Assembly: GCF_018326005.1 (NCBI RefSeq) | Contig: NZ_AP021903.1 | Coordinates: 6,507,501-6,571,500, forward strand | Direction: 5' to 3' | Source: Pseudomonas sp. Seg1 | Lineage (GTDB): Bacteria > Pseudomonadota > Gammaproteobacteria > Pseudomonadales > Pseudomonadaceae | DNA length: 64,000 nucleotides | Shown here: one piece after another, positions 1-8,510 of the stretch | Layout of the letters: each line of letters begins with the position of its first letter | How positions within the stretch are numbered: position 1 is the first letter of the stretch | Notes under the pieces: model-generated | What the model was told of the DNA's origin: nothing | Seen by the model: only the letters and a program-made list of their open reading frames with translations | The model's database searches: none | Position numbers and translations under genes: made by a program

Positions 1-1
1 C

Positions 2-160
2 GCCGGCGATGCGCTGTACTCGGAGCCGAATTCGGTCGCCATCGAAAAGGGTGACGCGCAATGGGATGCCAAAGTCCGTGAGGTCTTTGCCCAACTCAAA
101 CAGGACGGCACCCTGAGCAAGCTCTCGCAAAAATGGATCGGCGCCGATATCAGTCAATGA
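2..160 (+). CDS. Amino-acid ABC transporter substrate-binding protein, C-terminal fragment
   Basis: The open frame enters from the left edge and stops at 158-160, leaving about 52 residues of the C-terminus. The ending, with KVREVFAQLKQDGTLSKLSQKW, is shaped like the last helices of periplasmic solute-binding family 3 proteins of polar amino-acid importers. Its stop overlaps the ATG of the permease that follows (ATGA at 157-160), which supports one operon encoding one importer. The substrate cannot be told from this fragment. Confidence 0.85.
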   Translation, partial: AGDALYSEPNSVAIEKGDAQWDAKVREVFAQLKQDGTLSKLSQKWIGADISQ

Positions 161-993
161 CTTCTTTCCCGACACCTCCAAAGCCACCGCAACCGGTGGC
201 TGAATCACGCCTGCGACGGTTCTTCGGGTTCCGTACACGGTTGTACCTGACGTGGGCGGCGCTGTTCTGTCTGTTCGCCGGATTCTTCCTGAGCTTCGAC
301 CTGAAGTTCTCGATCATCCTCGACAAGCTGCCCAATCTTGTCGGTCTCAAGCTTGCACCCAATGGCTTTCTGCAAGGCGCGGCGCTGACGCTGTTTCTGT
401 GCGTGTGCTCGATTGTCGCTTCGTCATTGCTGGGCTTCGTCACGGCGCTGGCGCGACTGTCGAAAAGCGCGGTGGCGTTCGGCATCGCCAGTTTCTACGC
501 CTCGTTCTTTCGCGGCACGCCGCTGCTGATTCAGATCCTGCTGATCTACCTCGGCTTGCCGCAATTGGGCATCGTGCCCGGCGCTATCGTTGCCGGGATC
601 ATCGCCTTGTCGTTGAACTACGGCGCCTATCTCAGCGAGATTTTCCGCGCCGGCATCCTCGGTGTTCCCTATGGCCAACGCGAAGCGTCACTGGCTCTGG
701 GCATGCGCGACTCCGTAATTCTCTGGCGCATCACGCTGCCCCAGGCGATGCGCACGATCATCCCGCCCACGACCAATCAGTTCATTTCGATGCTCAAGGA
801 CTCGTCGCTGATTTCGGTGATGGGCGTTTGGGAAGTGATGTTTCTGGCGCAGTCGTATGGCCGTTCAAGCTATCGCTACATCGAGATGCTGACGACGGCG
901 GCGATCATTTACTGGCTGATGTCGATCGGTCTTGAGCTGATTCAGGCGCGCATGGAACGGCATTACGGCAAGGCTTACGTGCGCCGTTCCTAA
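157..993 (+). CDS. Amino-acid ABC transporter permease (HisM/GlnP family)
   Basis: A 278-residue inner-membrane permease. Hydrophobic segments begin near residue 24 and continue to the C-terminus, about five or six helices. The cytoplasmic EAA loop that docks the ATPase is visible as GVPYGQREASLALGM in the C-terminal half, and the family signature SFFRGTPLLIQ-like stretch (FFRGTPLLIQILLIYLGLP) precedes it. I chose the ATG at 157, which overlaps the stop of the binding protein, over an in-frame ATG at 133 that would lie deep inside that gene. The proline-rich first 20 residues are a cytoplasmic tail. No ATPase gene follows, so the ATP-binding subunit must lie upstream of the window or elsewhere. 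Substrate is probably a polar or basic amino acid; this is inference. Confidence 0.9.
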   Translation: MTSFPTPPKPPQPVAESRLRRFFGFRTRLYLTWAALFCLFAGFFLSFDLKFSIILDKLPNLVGLKLAPNGFLQGAALTLFLCVCSIVASSLLGFVTALARLSKSAVAFGIASFYASFFRGTPLLIQILLIYLGLPQLGIVPGAIVAGIIALSLNYGAYLSEIFRAGILGVPYGQREASLALGMRDSVILWRITLPQAMRTIIPPTTNQFISMLKDSSLISVMGVWEVMFLAQSYGRSSYRYIEMLTTAAIIYWLMSIGLELIQARMERHYGKAYVRRS

Positions 994-1043
994 GGTGAAC
1001 GGCAACGTAACAGACATCATTCTGTAAAAACCCATCGCTATAC

Positions 1044-1075
1044 AGGACGGCCCGTCTCTAACAAAAGGCCGTCCT
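1044..1075 (+). promoter_or_regulatory. Perfect inverted repeat over the ribosome-binding region of the first autotransporter
   Basis: AGGACGGCC at 1044-1052 and GGCCGTCCT at 1067-1075 are a perfect 9-bp inverted repeat with a 14-base loop, ending 3 bases before the ATG at 1079. The only purine-rich Shine-Dalgarno-like stretch (AAAAGG, 1063-1068) lies at the loop and the foot of the right arm. Folding in the mRNA would hide the start region. There is no T-run after it, so it is a poor intrinsic terminator. A role in translational control is inference. Confidence 0.5.
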
Positions 1076-1078
1076 CTC

Positions 1079-4036
1079 ATGCCCTTCCCGCCGCAGCGTC
1101 TGTCGCTCGCAATCGCTCTGTTGATTTCCGCCACCGCCGCCCACGGTAAAACCGTACAGATCGACACCGCCACCACCGCCGCACAAACCCTCGGTGGCAG
1201 CGACACGTTGACGATTTCGGCGCCGGGCAGTATCACCAACAGCGGCAAGACCGTGAGCCTTAAAGACAAAACCAGCGGTGCCGGCGTGGTAATCGATAAC
1301 GCCGGCAAAATCATCTCCACGGGCGGTCGGGCCATCGACAGCAGTGGCGACCTGACCCAGGCGCGCAATTACACAATCTACAACCGCAGCGGCGGGCAGA
1401 TTCTTGGCGCCAACGACGCCCTGCGCATCGACAGCAACTTCGTCAGCGGCAGCCTGTTGATCGACAACAGCGGCATCATTCGCTCAACCACCGGCCAAGG
1501 GCTGGATCTGGATGCACTGCGCAGCGACGGGGTGAAAACCACCATCATCAACCGCACGGGCGGACTGATTCGCGGCGACGCCAGCGACGGCATGAAGACC
1601 GGCGCCAACGCGACGATTACCAACTACGGCGAGATCTCTACGGGTGACTCGCACAATGCCGACGAGAAATTCGACGGCATCGACATAGACTCCGCGAGCG
1701 GCGTCAGCGTTACCAACTACGGGGTGATTTCCGGCGGCCGCCACGGCATCACCACCGACCTCGGTGCAACGCTGGTCAACTACGGGCAGATCACCGGGCG
1801 CAACGGCTCCGGCTTCGGTTCCGATGGCGACGGTACGGTGATCAACCACGGCACCATTACCGGCGCGTATTCCGGCTTGCAAGCCAACGGTGACGGCGAT
1901 GGCGTAGACATCGACAAGATCGCCCACATCGAAAACTACGGCACCATTCAAGGCGTCGGCGCCGGCGGCGTCGACAAAGGTGGTTTCGCCAATGGCAGTG
2001 AGGGCATTGCCCTCGGCGGCGGCTACATTCTCAACGCCAGTGGCGCACTGATCAGTGGTGCCAACAGCGCCATTCTGGTGGACGACGGCAGCGGCGGTTC
2101 AGGGCTGGCGGCGACCACACTGGAGAACTTCGGCACCATTCAGGGCCTCGACGGTTTTGCCGTGAAGTTCGTTGGCGAGTTCGCTGACAACGTCGTCAAC
2201 GGCGGCACCATCAGCGGCAGCAATGGCCTGGCGCTGGATCTGGGAGGCGGCAACGACAGCCTGACCTTGCGCCGTGGCAGCCGCTTCGTCGGCGCCGTGG
2301 ACGGCGGCAGCGGTTACGACCGAGTGGTGATGGACGACGCGGCGGGTGGCAGCTTCGGCGACAGTCGTAACTTCGAATGGCTGGAAGTCAGCCAAGGCGC
2401 GTGGACGCTGACCGGCAAGGGCGATTTCAGCGACGGCGGTGCAGTGCGCAACGGCGCGACCCTGATCAATCAGGGCAGCATTGCCGGCAACCTGAGCGTG
2501 GATGCCGGCGGTGTCTATGCCGGTGGCGGCTCGGTGGGCAGCCTCAACGTCAACGGCACATTGCGTACTGACACCGGCCTCGGTCGCGCAACGGTTGTGC
2601 ATGACTTGAACATGGGCAGTGCGTCCACCCTCGCCTACGGCGTCAACGCCGACGGCAGCAGTGCGCCGGTGCAAATCGGCGGCACGGCCAATCTCAATGG
2701 CGCGACCCTGGCGGTGAACCCCGGCAGCGGCACCTATCCGTGGCAGAGCCATTACACCGTGCTGCAAGCGGCGCAGGTCAACGGCACCTTTGGCAAGGTC
2801 ACCAGCGACTACGCGTTTCTCACCCCGACGTTGGCCTATACGCCGACTCAAGTCGACCTGACGTACACCCGCAACGACGTCGCCTTCAATAACTTCGCCG
2901 CCACCAGCAACGGCAGCAATGCCGCCAACAGTCTGGCCTCGATGGGCACGAGCAACGCCCTCTACAACGCCCTGCTCAACACCACCCAAAGCACGGCGGG
3001 TGCAGCGATCGAGCAACTGGCCGGCGCCAGCAATGCCAACCTGACCAGCGCCACCCTCGGCGCCAGCAGTCAGGTCGGCAGCAGTATGCTCTCGGCGATG
3101 CAGCAAATGGGCGGCAGCCCGGGCTTGATGGTCGGCCTCGATCAGCGCGACACCCCGGTGTTGGCAGCGAATGGCGTGCCGTCCGCAGCGCGCAACCTGA
3201 ATGATCCAAACGCTCGCGGCCGACTCTGGCTGCAAGCGATCGGCGGCTACGGCAAGCTTGACGGCGAACACGGCAGCAGCGGTCTGGAACAACGCACCAA
3301 GGGCAGCGTGCTCGGCGCTGACTGGTCTCTCAATCCGCAATGGCGCCTGGGCATACTCGGCGGTTATTCGAAAACCGACCTGGACGCTACTGGCATCGAT
3401 GGCAACGTCGAGAGCTGGCACGCCGGCGTTTATGCCTTGCATCAAAACGGCCCGATGGCTTTGCGTCTCGGCGCGGCCTACAGCGGCCATCAAGGTGAAA
3501 GCAAACGCACCATCGCCTTCAATGGCTTCAGCGATCGCCCCAAAGGCGATTACGACGCCGACAGCCAGCAAGCCTTCGCCGAACTCGGTTACGCCATGGG
3601 CAGCGGCCGCCTCAGCGCCGAACCTTTCGCCAACCTCGGCTACCAGCGCTACCACCGCGACAGCTATCGGGAAAAGGGTGGCGCGGCGGCGCTGCAAGTC
3701 GACAGCCAGACCCAGGACAACTTCAGCAGCACCTTCGGCCTGCGTCTGGCGCACCTGAGCAGCCTGGACAACGGCATGAGCGTGACACCGCGAATGGCCG
3801 TTGGCTGGAAGCACACCTACGGTGATGTCAGCAGCTCGACGCGTCAGGCCTTCGTGGTTGGCGGCACGGCGTTCAGTGTCGATGGCAGTTCGCTGGATCG
3901 CGACAGTCTGGTGTTGGAGGCCGGGCTGGACGTGGGAATTTCTGCGCGGCATACGCTGGGCGTGGGGTACAGCGGCGAAATCGGCAGCAACAGTCGCAAT
4001 CATGGGTTGATTGGGCAGTGGCAGATGAGCTTTTGA
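1079..4036 (+). CDS. Autotransporter with beta-helix passenger and outer-membrane beta-barrel
   Basis: A 985-residue type V secreted protein. Residues 1-23 form a signal peptide ending in ATAAHG. Residues about 24-620 are built of short repeats of the type ITNYGEIS, VTNYGVISGG and LVNYGQITG, typical of a right-handed beta-helix passenger. A linker rich in Asn, Ala and Ser follows. From about residue 712 (GRLWLQAIGGYG) to the end lies the autotransporter beta-barrel domain, closing with the aromatic terminus QWQMSF needed for BAM recognition. The next gene is a shorter paralogue with the same barrel. No protease triad or known adhesin motif was recognised in the passenger, so the role (adhesion, aggregation or other surface function) is open. 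The ATG at 1079 lies just behind a hairpin. Confidence 0.92.
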   Translation: MPFPPQRLSLAIALLISATAAHGKTVQIDTATTAAQTLGGSDTLTISAPGSITNSGKTVSLKDKTSGAGVVIDNAGKIISTGGRAIDSSGDLTQARNYTIYNRSGGQILGANDALRIDSNFVSGSLLIDNSGIIRSTTGQGLDLDALRSDGVKTTIINRTGGLIRGDASDGMKTGANATITNYGEISTGDSHNADEKFDGIDIDSASGVSVTNYGVISGGRHGITTDLGATLVNYGQITGRNGSGFGSDGDGTVINHGTITGAYSGLQANGDGDGVDIDKIAHIENYGTIQGVGAGGVDKGGFANGSEGIALGGGYILNASGALISGANSAILVDDGSGGSGLAATTLENFGTIQGLDGFAVKFVGEFADNVVNGGTISGSNGLALDLGGGNDSLTLRRGSRFVGAVDGGSGYDRVVMDDAAGGSFGDSRNFEWLEVSQGAWTLTGKGDFSDGGAVRNGATLINQGSIAGNLSVDAGGVYAGGGSVGSLNVNGTLRTDTGLGRATVVHDLNMGSASTLAYGVNADGSSAPVQIGGTANLNGATLAVNPGSGTYPWQSHYTVLQAAQVNGTFGKVTSDYAFLTPTLAYTPTQVDLTYTRNDVAFNNFAATSNGSNAANSLASMGTSNALYNALLNTTQSTAGAAIEQLAGASNANLTSATLGASSQVGSSMLSAMQQMGGSPGLMVGLDQRDTPVLAANGVPSAARNLNDPNARGRLWLQAIGGYGKLDGEHGSSGLEQRTKGSVLGADWSLNPQWRLGILGGYSKTDLDATGIDGNVESWHAGVYALHQNGPMALRLGAAYSGHQGESKRTIAFNGFSDRPKGDYDADSQQAFAELGYAMGSGRLSAEPFANLGYQRYHRDSYREKGGAAALQVDSQTQDNFSSTFGLRLAHLSSLDNGMSVTPRMAVGWKHTYGDVSSSTRQAFVVGGTAFSVDGSSLDRDSLVLEAGLDVGISARHTLGVGYSGEIGSNSRNHGLIGQWQMSF

Positions 4037-4065
4037 GTTTGAACAGTCGGCGAGGTCCGGGTTGG

Positions 4066-4183
4066 TTGTAGGAAAAGGGATCGGTGCAGCCGAGTAAAAG
4101 CACCGGTTGGTACCACCGTGGCGATTTTCTACAAAACGATCCGACGTCGCCTGCAAGGCTGCGGGAAGTAGCCGACATCGGAT
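4066..4183 (+). promoter_or_regulatory. Structured leader between the two autotransporter genes
   Basis: The 198-base gap contains nested inverted repeats. TTGTAGGAAAA (4066-4076) pairs with TTTTCTACAA (4125-4134) apart from one bulged G, and CGGTGC (4082-4087) pairs with GCACCG (4100-4105) inside it. A further pair, ATCCGA (4139-4144) and TCGGAT (4178-4183), follows. None is followed by a long T-run. They could form an RNA leader or regulator sites for the second autotransporter; function is unknown. Confidence 0.35.
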
Positions 4184-4234
4184 TTTCTGGCGCATCAATA
4201 GAGTTGGGTCTCCTGTCAAAAGAGGCCGAACTTG

Positions 4235-6490
4235 ATGCCCGTTCAACATCGATACAAACCACAACACCTGGCTTTGGCCATTGCGCTGGCACTTGGCGGC
4301 GTAGAGCTTGCGAACGCACAGCTACCTTCGCAAATGACTGACTCACCTGTGATCATGGAAGTCCCGGAACTGCCGGAGGCCACGCCATATGAAGCGGCTC
4401 TTCAAAGGCTTAAAGATTTTTCCACCCATATAAACACCGTTCCAATCTCCTTCGACTCGCCCGAAAGTACTTTCCAGGGCACTGCTATCAACGATTTCAT
4501 CGTTCTCAAAGACGGTGCCAGCTTCAGTGGTCGGCTGGACGGTGACGGGGGCGTAAACTACCTGGTACTCGACGTCACTGACGGCGGAACGATCAAAGAC
4601 ACCCGTAATTTCAATGGACTGCATCTCCTGCATGGAGACTGGACATTGAGTAGCAAGGGAGACTTCACGGAAGGCGTGTTGGTAGATCGCGACGGCACAC
4701 TGACCAATCTTGGCAGCATCGAGGGTGGTGCTATCAGCGTCGGCAAGCTTTTCAACAAGGGAAGCATCAAAGGCGATGTACATGTCGAGACGGGCGGCAG
4801 TTTTGCAGGTAAGGGGACGGTAAGAAACCTGCACGTTGAAGGCCTGCTCACCATCAATGGATTGCATGGCAGCCCCCGGGTCAAAGGCGATTTGAGCCTG
4901 TCCCGGACAGCCGAGCTGGCCTACGAGGTCACCCCTGAGGGCCGTGGCCAGACGATCAAAGTCGACGGCACCGCCGAGCTTGGTGGCGCCACCCTGAAAA
5001 TCGTTGCGGCGCCAGGGGAATATCCAGCAACCAGCCCGTACAAAATCATCGAAGCCGCCAAGATTGAAGGTGAGTTCGGCACGATCCAGAACGATCTGGC
5101 TTTCATGACGGCCACAGCTCAATACAACAAAAAGTCTGTCGGACTGACTTACGCCCGCAACGATGTACCGCTGAAAAGCGTCGCCACTACGGACAGTGGT
5201 CGTGCGGTGGCAGAAAGTATTGTCGAGCCGATGGTGCCATCGTCTTCCACACCGTCGGCACCGCTGACGGCATCAGCTCCCCTACCAAATGCGGATACAG
5301 CGTCAGCTTCAACAGCAACGGCTCCCGCTTCCGATTCAGTGACTGCTCCTGCTGCAACCTCAGTTTCATCACCCGCTCAGGATGAATTCGTGACTGCGCC
5401 GGTCAGCGAAGCTGTCGAAGCGCCGGCCTCAGCACCGCAAAAACCCGCCAACAACGCCGTCGCCGCGATACTGGCCAGCGACAGGAAAACAGCCTCCATC
5501 GCCCTCGAACAACTCGCCGCCGGCAGCAACGCCAACCTCGCCAAAGCCACGCTGAACAGCATCACGCCCGTGAGTACCAGCATGCTGTCGGCCATGCGCC
5601 AACTGGATAACCGCTCCAACACTACGCGTGGTTCCGGCAACTCACCTCGCCATGCGGCGGGCGGTGCAGATTCCGGACGAGTCTGGGTTCAGGCCCTTGG
5701 CCATGGCGGCAAGGTCGACCGAGACTACGACAGCACCCTCAAACACGCTACCCAAGGTCTGGTCATGGGCGCTGACTGGCGGCTCAATGAGCAATGGCAT
5801 GTCGGTCTGCTGGGCGGCAAATCCCAGACCCGACTCGATGCCCGCCAGTACGACGGCGACCTCGACAGCTGGCACCTCGGTGCCTACGCCGTGCGTCAGG
5901 ACGGACCGCTGGCACTGCGCTTGGGCGCCACCTATGCCAGCCACGACGGCAGCAGCAAACGTCGGGTGGCGTTCAAGGGTTTCAGCGACAACCTTAAGGG
6001 CGACTACGACGCGAACACCCAGCAAGCCTTTGCCGAACTGGGCTTCAATCTCGGTCGTAACAACGTAACGCTGGAACCCTTCGCCAGCCTCGGCTACCAG
6101 CGCTATCAACGCGACAGCTACAGTGAAAAAGGTGGGGATGCGGCGCTGAAAGTGTTCGGGCAAACCCGTGACAACCTCAGCAGCACCTTTGGCCTGCGCA
6201 CGGCGCAGATCAACCGACTGGACAACGGCATGAGCCTGACACCGCGACTCAGTGCCGGCTGGAAACACACCTTCGGCGAGCTCGACATCGATACACGGCA
6301 ACAGCTGGTCAAGGGTGGCAAGCGTTTCGAAGTGGCCGGTGCGGCGCTGGATCGCAACAGCCTAAGCGTCGATGCAGGACTTGACCTCGGACTGTCAGCC
6401 AATCACACCGTAGGTCTGGGCATCACTGGTGATTTCGGAACGGAAAGCCGTACTCACAGCGTGATGGGCCAATGGCGAATGGCATTCTGA
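4235..6490 (+). CDS. Autotransporter, second tandem copy with short passenger and Ser/Ala/Pro linker
   Basis: A 751-residue paralogue of the preceding autotransporter. It has a signal peptide ending about residue 28 (GGVELANA), a short passenger (about 29-325) that matches only the last part of the larger passenger, and a low-complexity Ser/Thr/Ala/Pro-rich linker at about 327-405. The beta-barrel runs from about residue 481 (GRVWVQALGHGG) to the aromatic C-terminus QWRMAF. Equivalent stretches such as LTYARNDVP here and LTYTRNDVA in the neighbour show the common origin. The ATG at 4235 is preferred to a TTG one codon earlier. The linker is absent from the longer copy and may be a flexible, possibly processed stalk; that is inference. 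Confidence 0.9.
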   Translation: MPVQHRYKPQHLALAIALALGGVELANAQLPSQMTDSPVIMEVPELPEATPYEAALQRLKDFSTHINTVPISFDSPESTFQGTAINDFIVLKDGASFSGRLDGDGGVNYLVLDVTDGGTIKDTRNFNGLHLLHGDWTLSSKGDFTEGVLVDRDGTLTNLGSIEGGAISVGKLFNKGSIKGDVHVETGGSFAGKGTVRNLHVEGLLTINGLHGSPRVKGDLSLSRTAELAYEVTPEGRGQTIKVDGTAELGGATLKIVAAPGEYPATSPYKIIEAAKIEGEFGTIQNDLAFMTATAQYNKKSVGLTYARNDVPLKSVATTDSGRAVAESIVEPMVPSSSTPSAPLTASAPLPNADTASASTATAPASDSVTAPAATSVSSPAQDEFVTAPVSEAVEAPASAPQKPANNAVAAILASDRKTASIALEQLAAGSNANLAKATLNSITPVSTSMLSAMRQLDNRSNTTRGSGNSPRHAAGGADSGRVWVQALGHGGKVDRDYDSTLKHATQGLVMGADWRLNEQWHVGLLGGKSQTRLDARQYDGDLDSWHLGAYAVRQDGPLALRLGATYASHDGSSKRRVAFKGFSDNLKGDYDANTQQAFAELGFNLGRNNVTLEPFASLGYQRYQRDSYSEKGGDAALKVFGQTRDNLSSTFGLRTAQINRLDNGMSLTPRLSAGWKHTFGELDIDTRQQLVKGGKRFEVAGAALDRNSLSVDAGLDLGLSANHTVGLGITGDFGTESRTHSVMGQWRMAF

Positions 6491-6511
6491 TGGTCTGAAC
6501 GCCTTCATTGC

Positions 6512-6598
6512 AGGAGTGAGCCTGCTCGCGATGACTGAGTGTCAGTCGCTATAAGTGTTGGCTGATCCGTCGCTATCGCGAGCAGGCTCGCTCCCACA
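6512..6598. repeat. Inverted pair of REP palindromes
   Basis: GAGTGAGCCTGCTCGCGA (from 6514) is followed by its inverse TCGCGAGCAGGCTCGCTCC (6576-6594). Two inward-facing REP units like this are a standard Pseudomonas intergenic element. It lies between the convergent ends of the second autotransporter and pycB. Confidence 0.85.
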
Positions 6599-6631
6599 GG
6601 GGAATTGCGTGATTCAGAAAAATCCCGGGCG

Positions 6632-6657
6632 AAAAAAAGGGGAGCACCATGCTCCCC
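6632..6657 (-). terminator. Intrinsic terminator of the pycA-pycB operon
   Basis: Read on the minus strand, GGGGAGC (6657-6651), a five-base loop and GCTCCCC (6645-6639) form a GC-rich stem followed by seven T (6638-6632). It lies 34 bases past the pycB stop codon. Confidence 0.9.
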
Positions 6658-6690
6658 CGAGGTTTAAAGCGTTGGATCGCGGCTGTTATC

Positions 6691-8499
6691 TCAGCCTTCG
6701 ATCTCGATCAGGATTTCGCCCGGGTTCACCCGGTCGCCTTTAGCGACGTGGATAGCAGTGACCTTGCCGGCAATGGCGGCCTGGACTTCGGTCTCCATTT
6801 TCATGGCTTCGGTGATCAGTACTGCCTGGCCGGCCTTGACGGTGTCGCCTTCCTTGACCAGCACATCGACGATGTTGCCCGGCATGGTGGTGCTGACGTG
6901 ACCCGGCGCGGACGCCTGTTTGCGTTTGCTGCTGCCACCGCCGACGAATTCGTTGAGCGGCTCGAACACCACCTCTTCCGGCATGCCGTCGATGGACAGG
7001 TAGAAGTGACGCTTGCCTTCAGCCTTCACACCGACACCGGTGATGTCGACGCGGTAGGTTTCGCCGTGGACGTCGATGACGAACTCGGTCGGTACACCTT
7101 CGCCACCTGCCGACGCCACTGCACCAGCCTCGGGAATCGGCAGCAGCACTTCCGGCACGAGGGTGCCGGCGGCACGTTCTTCGAGGAACTTGCGGCCGAT
7201 GTCCGGGAACATGGCGAAGGTCAGCACGTCTTCTTCCGACTTGGCCAAGGCGCCGATGTCGGCACGCAGCTTGGTCATTTCCGGCTTGAGCAGGTCGGCC
7301 GGACGCACGTCGATAACCTCTTCGCTGCCAATGGCCTGACGACGCAGTTTTTCGTTAACCACGCCCGGTGCCTTGCCGTAGCCACCTTGCAGGTAAAGCT
7401 TCACTTCGTTGGTGATGGTCTTGTAACGCTCGCCGGCCAGCACGTTGAAGAACGCCTGAGTGCCGACGATCTGCGAAGTCGGGGTCACCAGCGGCGGGAA
7501 GCCGAGGTCTTCACGCACGCGCGGGATTTCCGCCAGCACTTCGCCCATGCGGTTCAGTGCGCCCTGCTCTTTCAACTGGTTGGCGAGGTTGGAGATCATC
7601 CCGCCCGGCACCTGGTTGACCTGCACACGGGTATCGACAGCGGTGAACTCGCTTTCGAACTGGTGGTACTTCTTGCGCACAGCGTAGAAGTACAGGCCGA
7701 TTTCCTGCAGCAATTCCAGATTCAGGCCGGTGTCGTACTCGGTGCCTTTGAGGGCAGCGACCATCGACTCGGTGCCCGGGTGGCTGGTGCCCGAGGCGAA
7801 GCTGGAGATCGCGGTATCGATGTGGTCGGCGCCGTTTTCGATGGCCTTCAGTTGGCACATGGTCGCCAGGCCAGCGGTGTCGTGGGAGTGGATGAACACT
7901 GGCAACGACTGCTCGGCTTTCAACGCCCGGACCAGCTCGCCGGTGGCATACGGAGTCAACAGACCGGCCATGTCCTTGATCGCCACCGAGTCGCAACCCA
8001 TGGCTTCCATTTGTTTGGCTTGCGCCACAAAGGCGTCGATGGTGTGCACCGGGCTGGTGGTGTAAGCGATGGTGCCTTGGGCATGTTTGCCGGCCGCTTT
8101 CACCGCTTCGATGGCCACGCGCAGGTTACGCACATCGTTCATCGCGTCGAAGATGCGGAACACGTCAATGCCGTTGACCGCAGCCTTGGCGACGAAGGCT
8201 TTGACCACGTCGTCGCTGTAGTGGCGGTAGCCCAGCAGGTTCTGCCCGCGCAGGAGCATTTGCAGGCGGGTGTTAGGCAACGCCGCACGCAGTTGGCGCA
8301 GGCGCTCCCACGGGTCCTCTTTCAGAAAACGTACGCAGGCATCGAACGTCGCGCCGCCCCAGCATTCCAGCGACCAGTAGCCGACTTTGTCGAGCTTGTC
8401 GCAGATCGGCAGCATGTCTTCGGTGCGCATGCGGGTGGCGAGCAGCGATTGGTGAGCGTCGCGCAGGATGGTATCGGTGACAAAAATCTTCTTGGACAT
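6691..8499 (-). CDS. pycB: Pyruvate carboxylase subunit B (carboxyltransferase plus biotin carrier)
   Basis: A 602-residue protein that moves a carboxyl group from biotin to pyruvate to give oxaloacetate, refilling the TCA cycle. The N-terminal HMGL-like TIM barrel starts with VTDTILRDAHQSLLATRMRT. A conserved carboxylase middle domain follows, and the last 75 residues are a biotinyl domain with the biotin-accepting lysine at about 567 in EAMKMET. The family also includes oxaloacetate decarboxylase alpha (OadA), the usual automatic label. The partner biotin carboxylase lies directly upstream and no OadB or OadG genes are present, so pyruvate carboxylase is the better call. The ATG at 8499 has GAGGAA upstream; an earlier in-frame ATG would fall in the 11-base gap after pycA. 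An intrinsic terminator follows. Confidence 0.93.
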   Translation of the reverse strand: MSKKIFVTDTILRDAHQSLLATRMRTEDMLPICDKLDKVGYWSLECWGGATFDACVRFLKEDPWERLRQLRAALPNTRLQMLLRGQNLLGYRHYSDDVVKAFVAKAAVNGIDVFRIFDAMNDVRNLRVAIEAVKAAGKHAQGTIAYTTSPVHTIDAFVAQAKQMEAMGCDSVAIKDMAGLLTPYATGELVRALKAEQSLPVFIHSHDTAGLATMCQLKAIENGADHIDTAISSFASGTSHPGTESMVAALKGTEYDTGLNLELLQEIGLYFYAVRKKYHQFESEFTAVDTRVQVNQVPGGMISNLANQLKEQGALNRMGEVLAEIPRVREDLGFPPLVTPTSQIVGTQAFFNVLAGERYKTITNEVKLYLQGGYGKAPGVVNEKLRRQAIGSEEVIDVRPADLLKPEMTKLRADIGALAKSEEDVLTFAMFPDIGRKFLEERAAGTLVPEVLLPIPEAGAVASAGGEGVPTEFVIDVHGETYRVDITGVGVKAEGKRHFYLSIDGMPEEVVFEPLNEFVGGGSSKRKQASAPGHVSTTMPGNIVDVLVKEGDTVKAGQAVLITEAMKMETEVQAAIAGKVTAIHVAKGDRVNPGEILIEIEG

Positions 8500-8510
8500 T
8501 GTTGTATTCC

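Noticed and set aside
2099..4267. 722-codon open frame on the minus strand opposite the first autotransporter
   Set aside because: It mirrors the repetitive GC-rich autotransporter gene, has no recognisable domain or ribosome-binding site, and its composition fits an antisense shadow.
6691..8499. Sodium-pumping oxaloacetate decarboxylase alpha subunit
   Set aside because: No beta or gamma subunit genes are present and a biotin carboxylase gene is directly upstream, so pyruvate carboxylase fits better.
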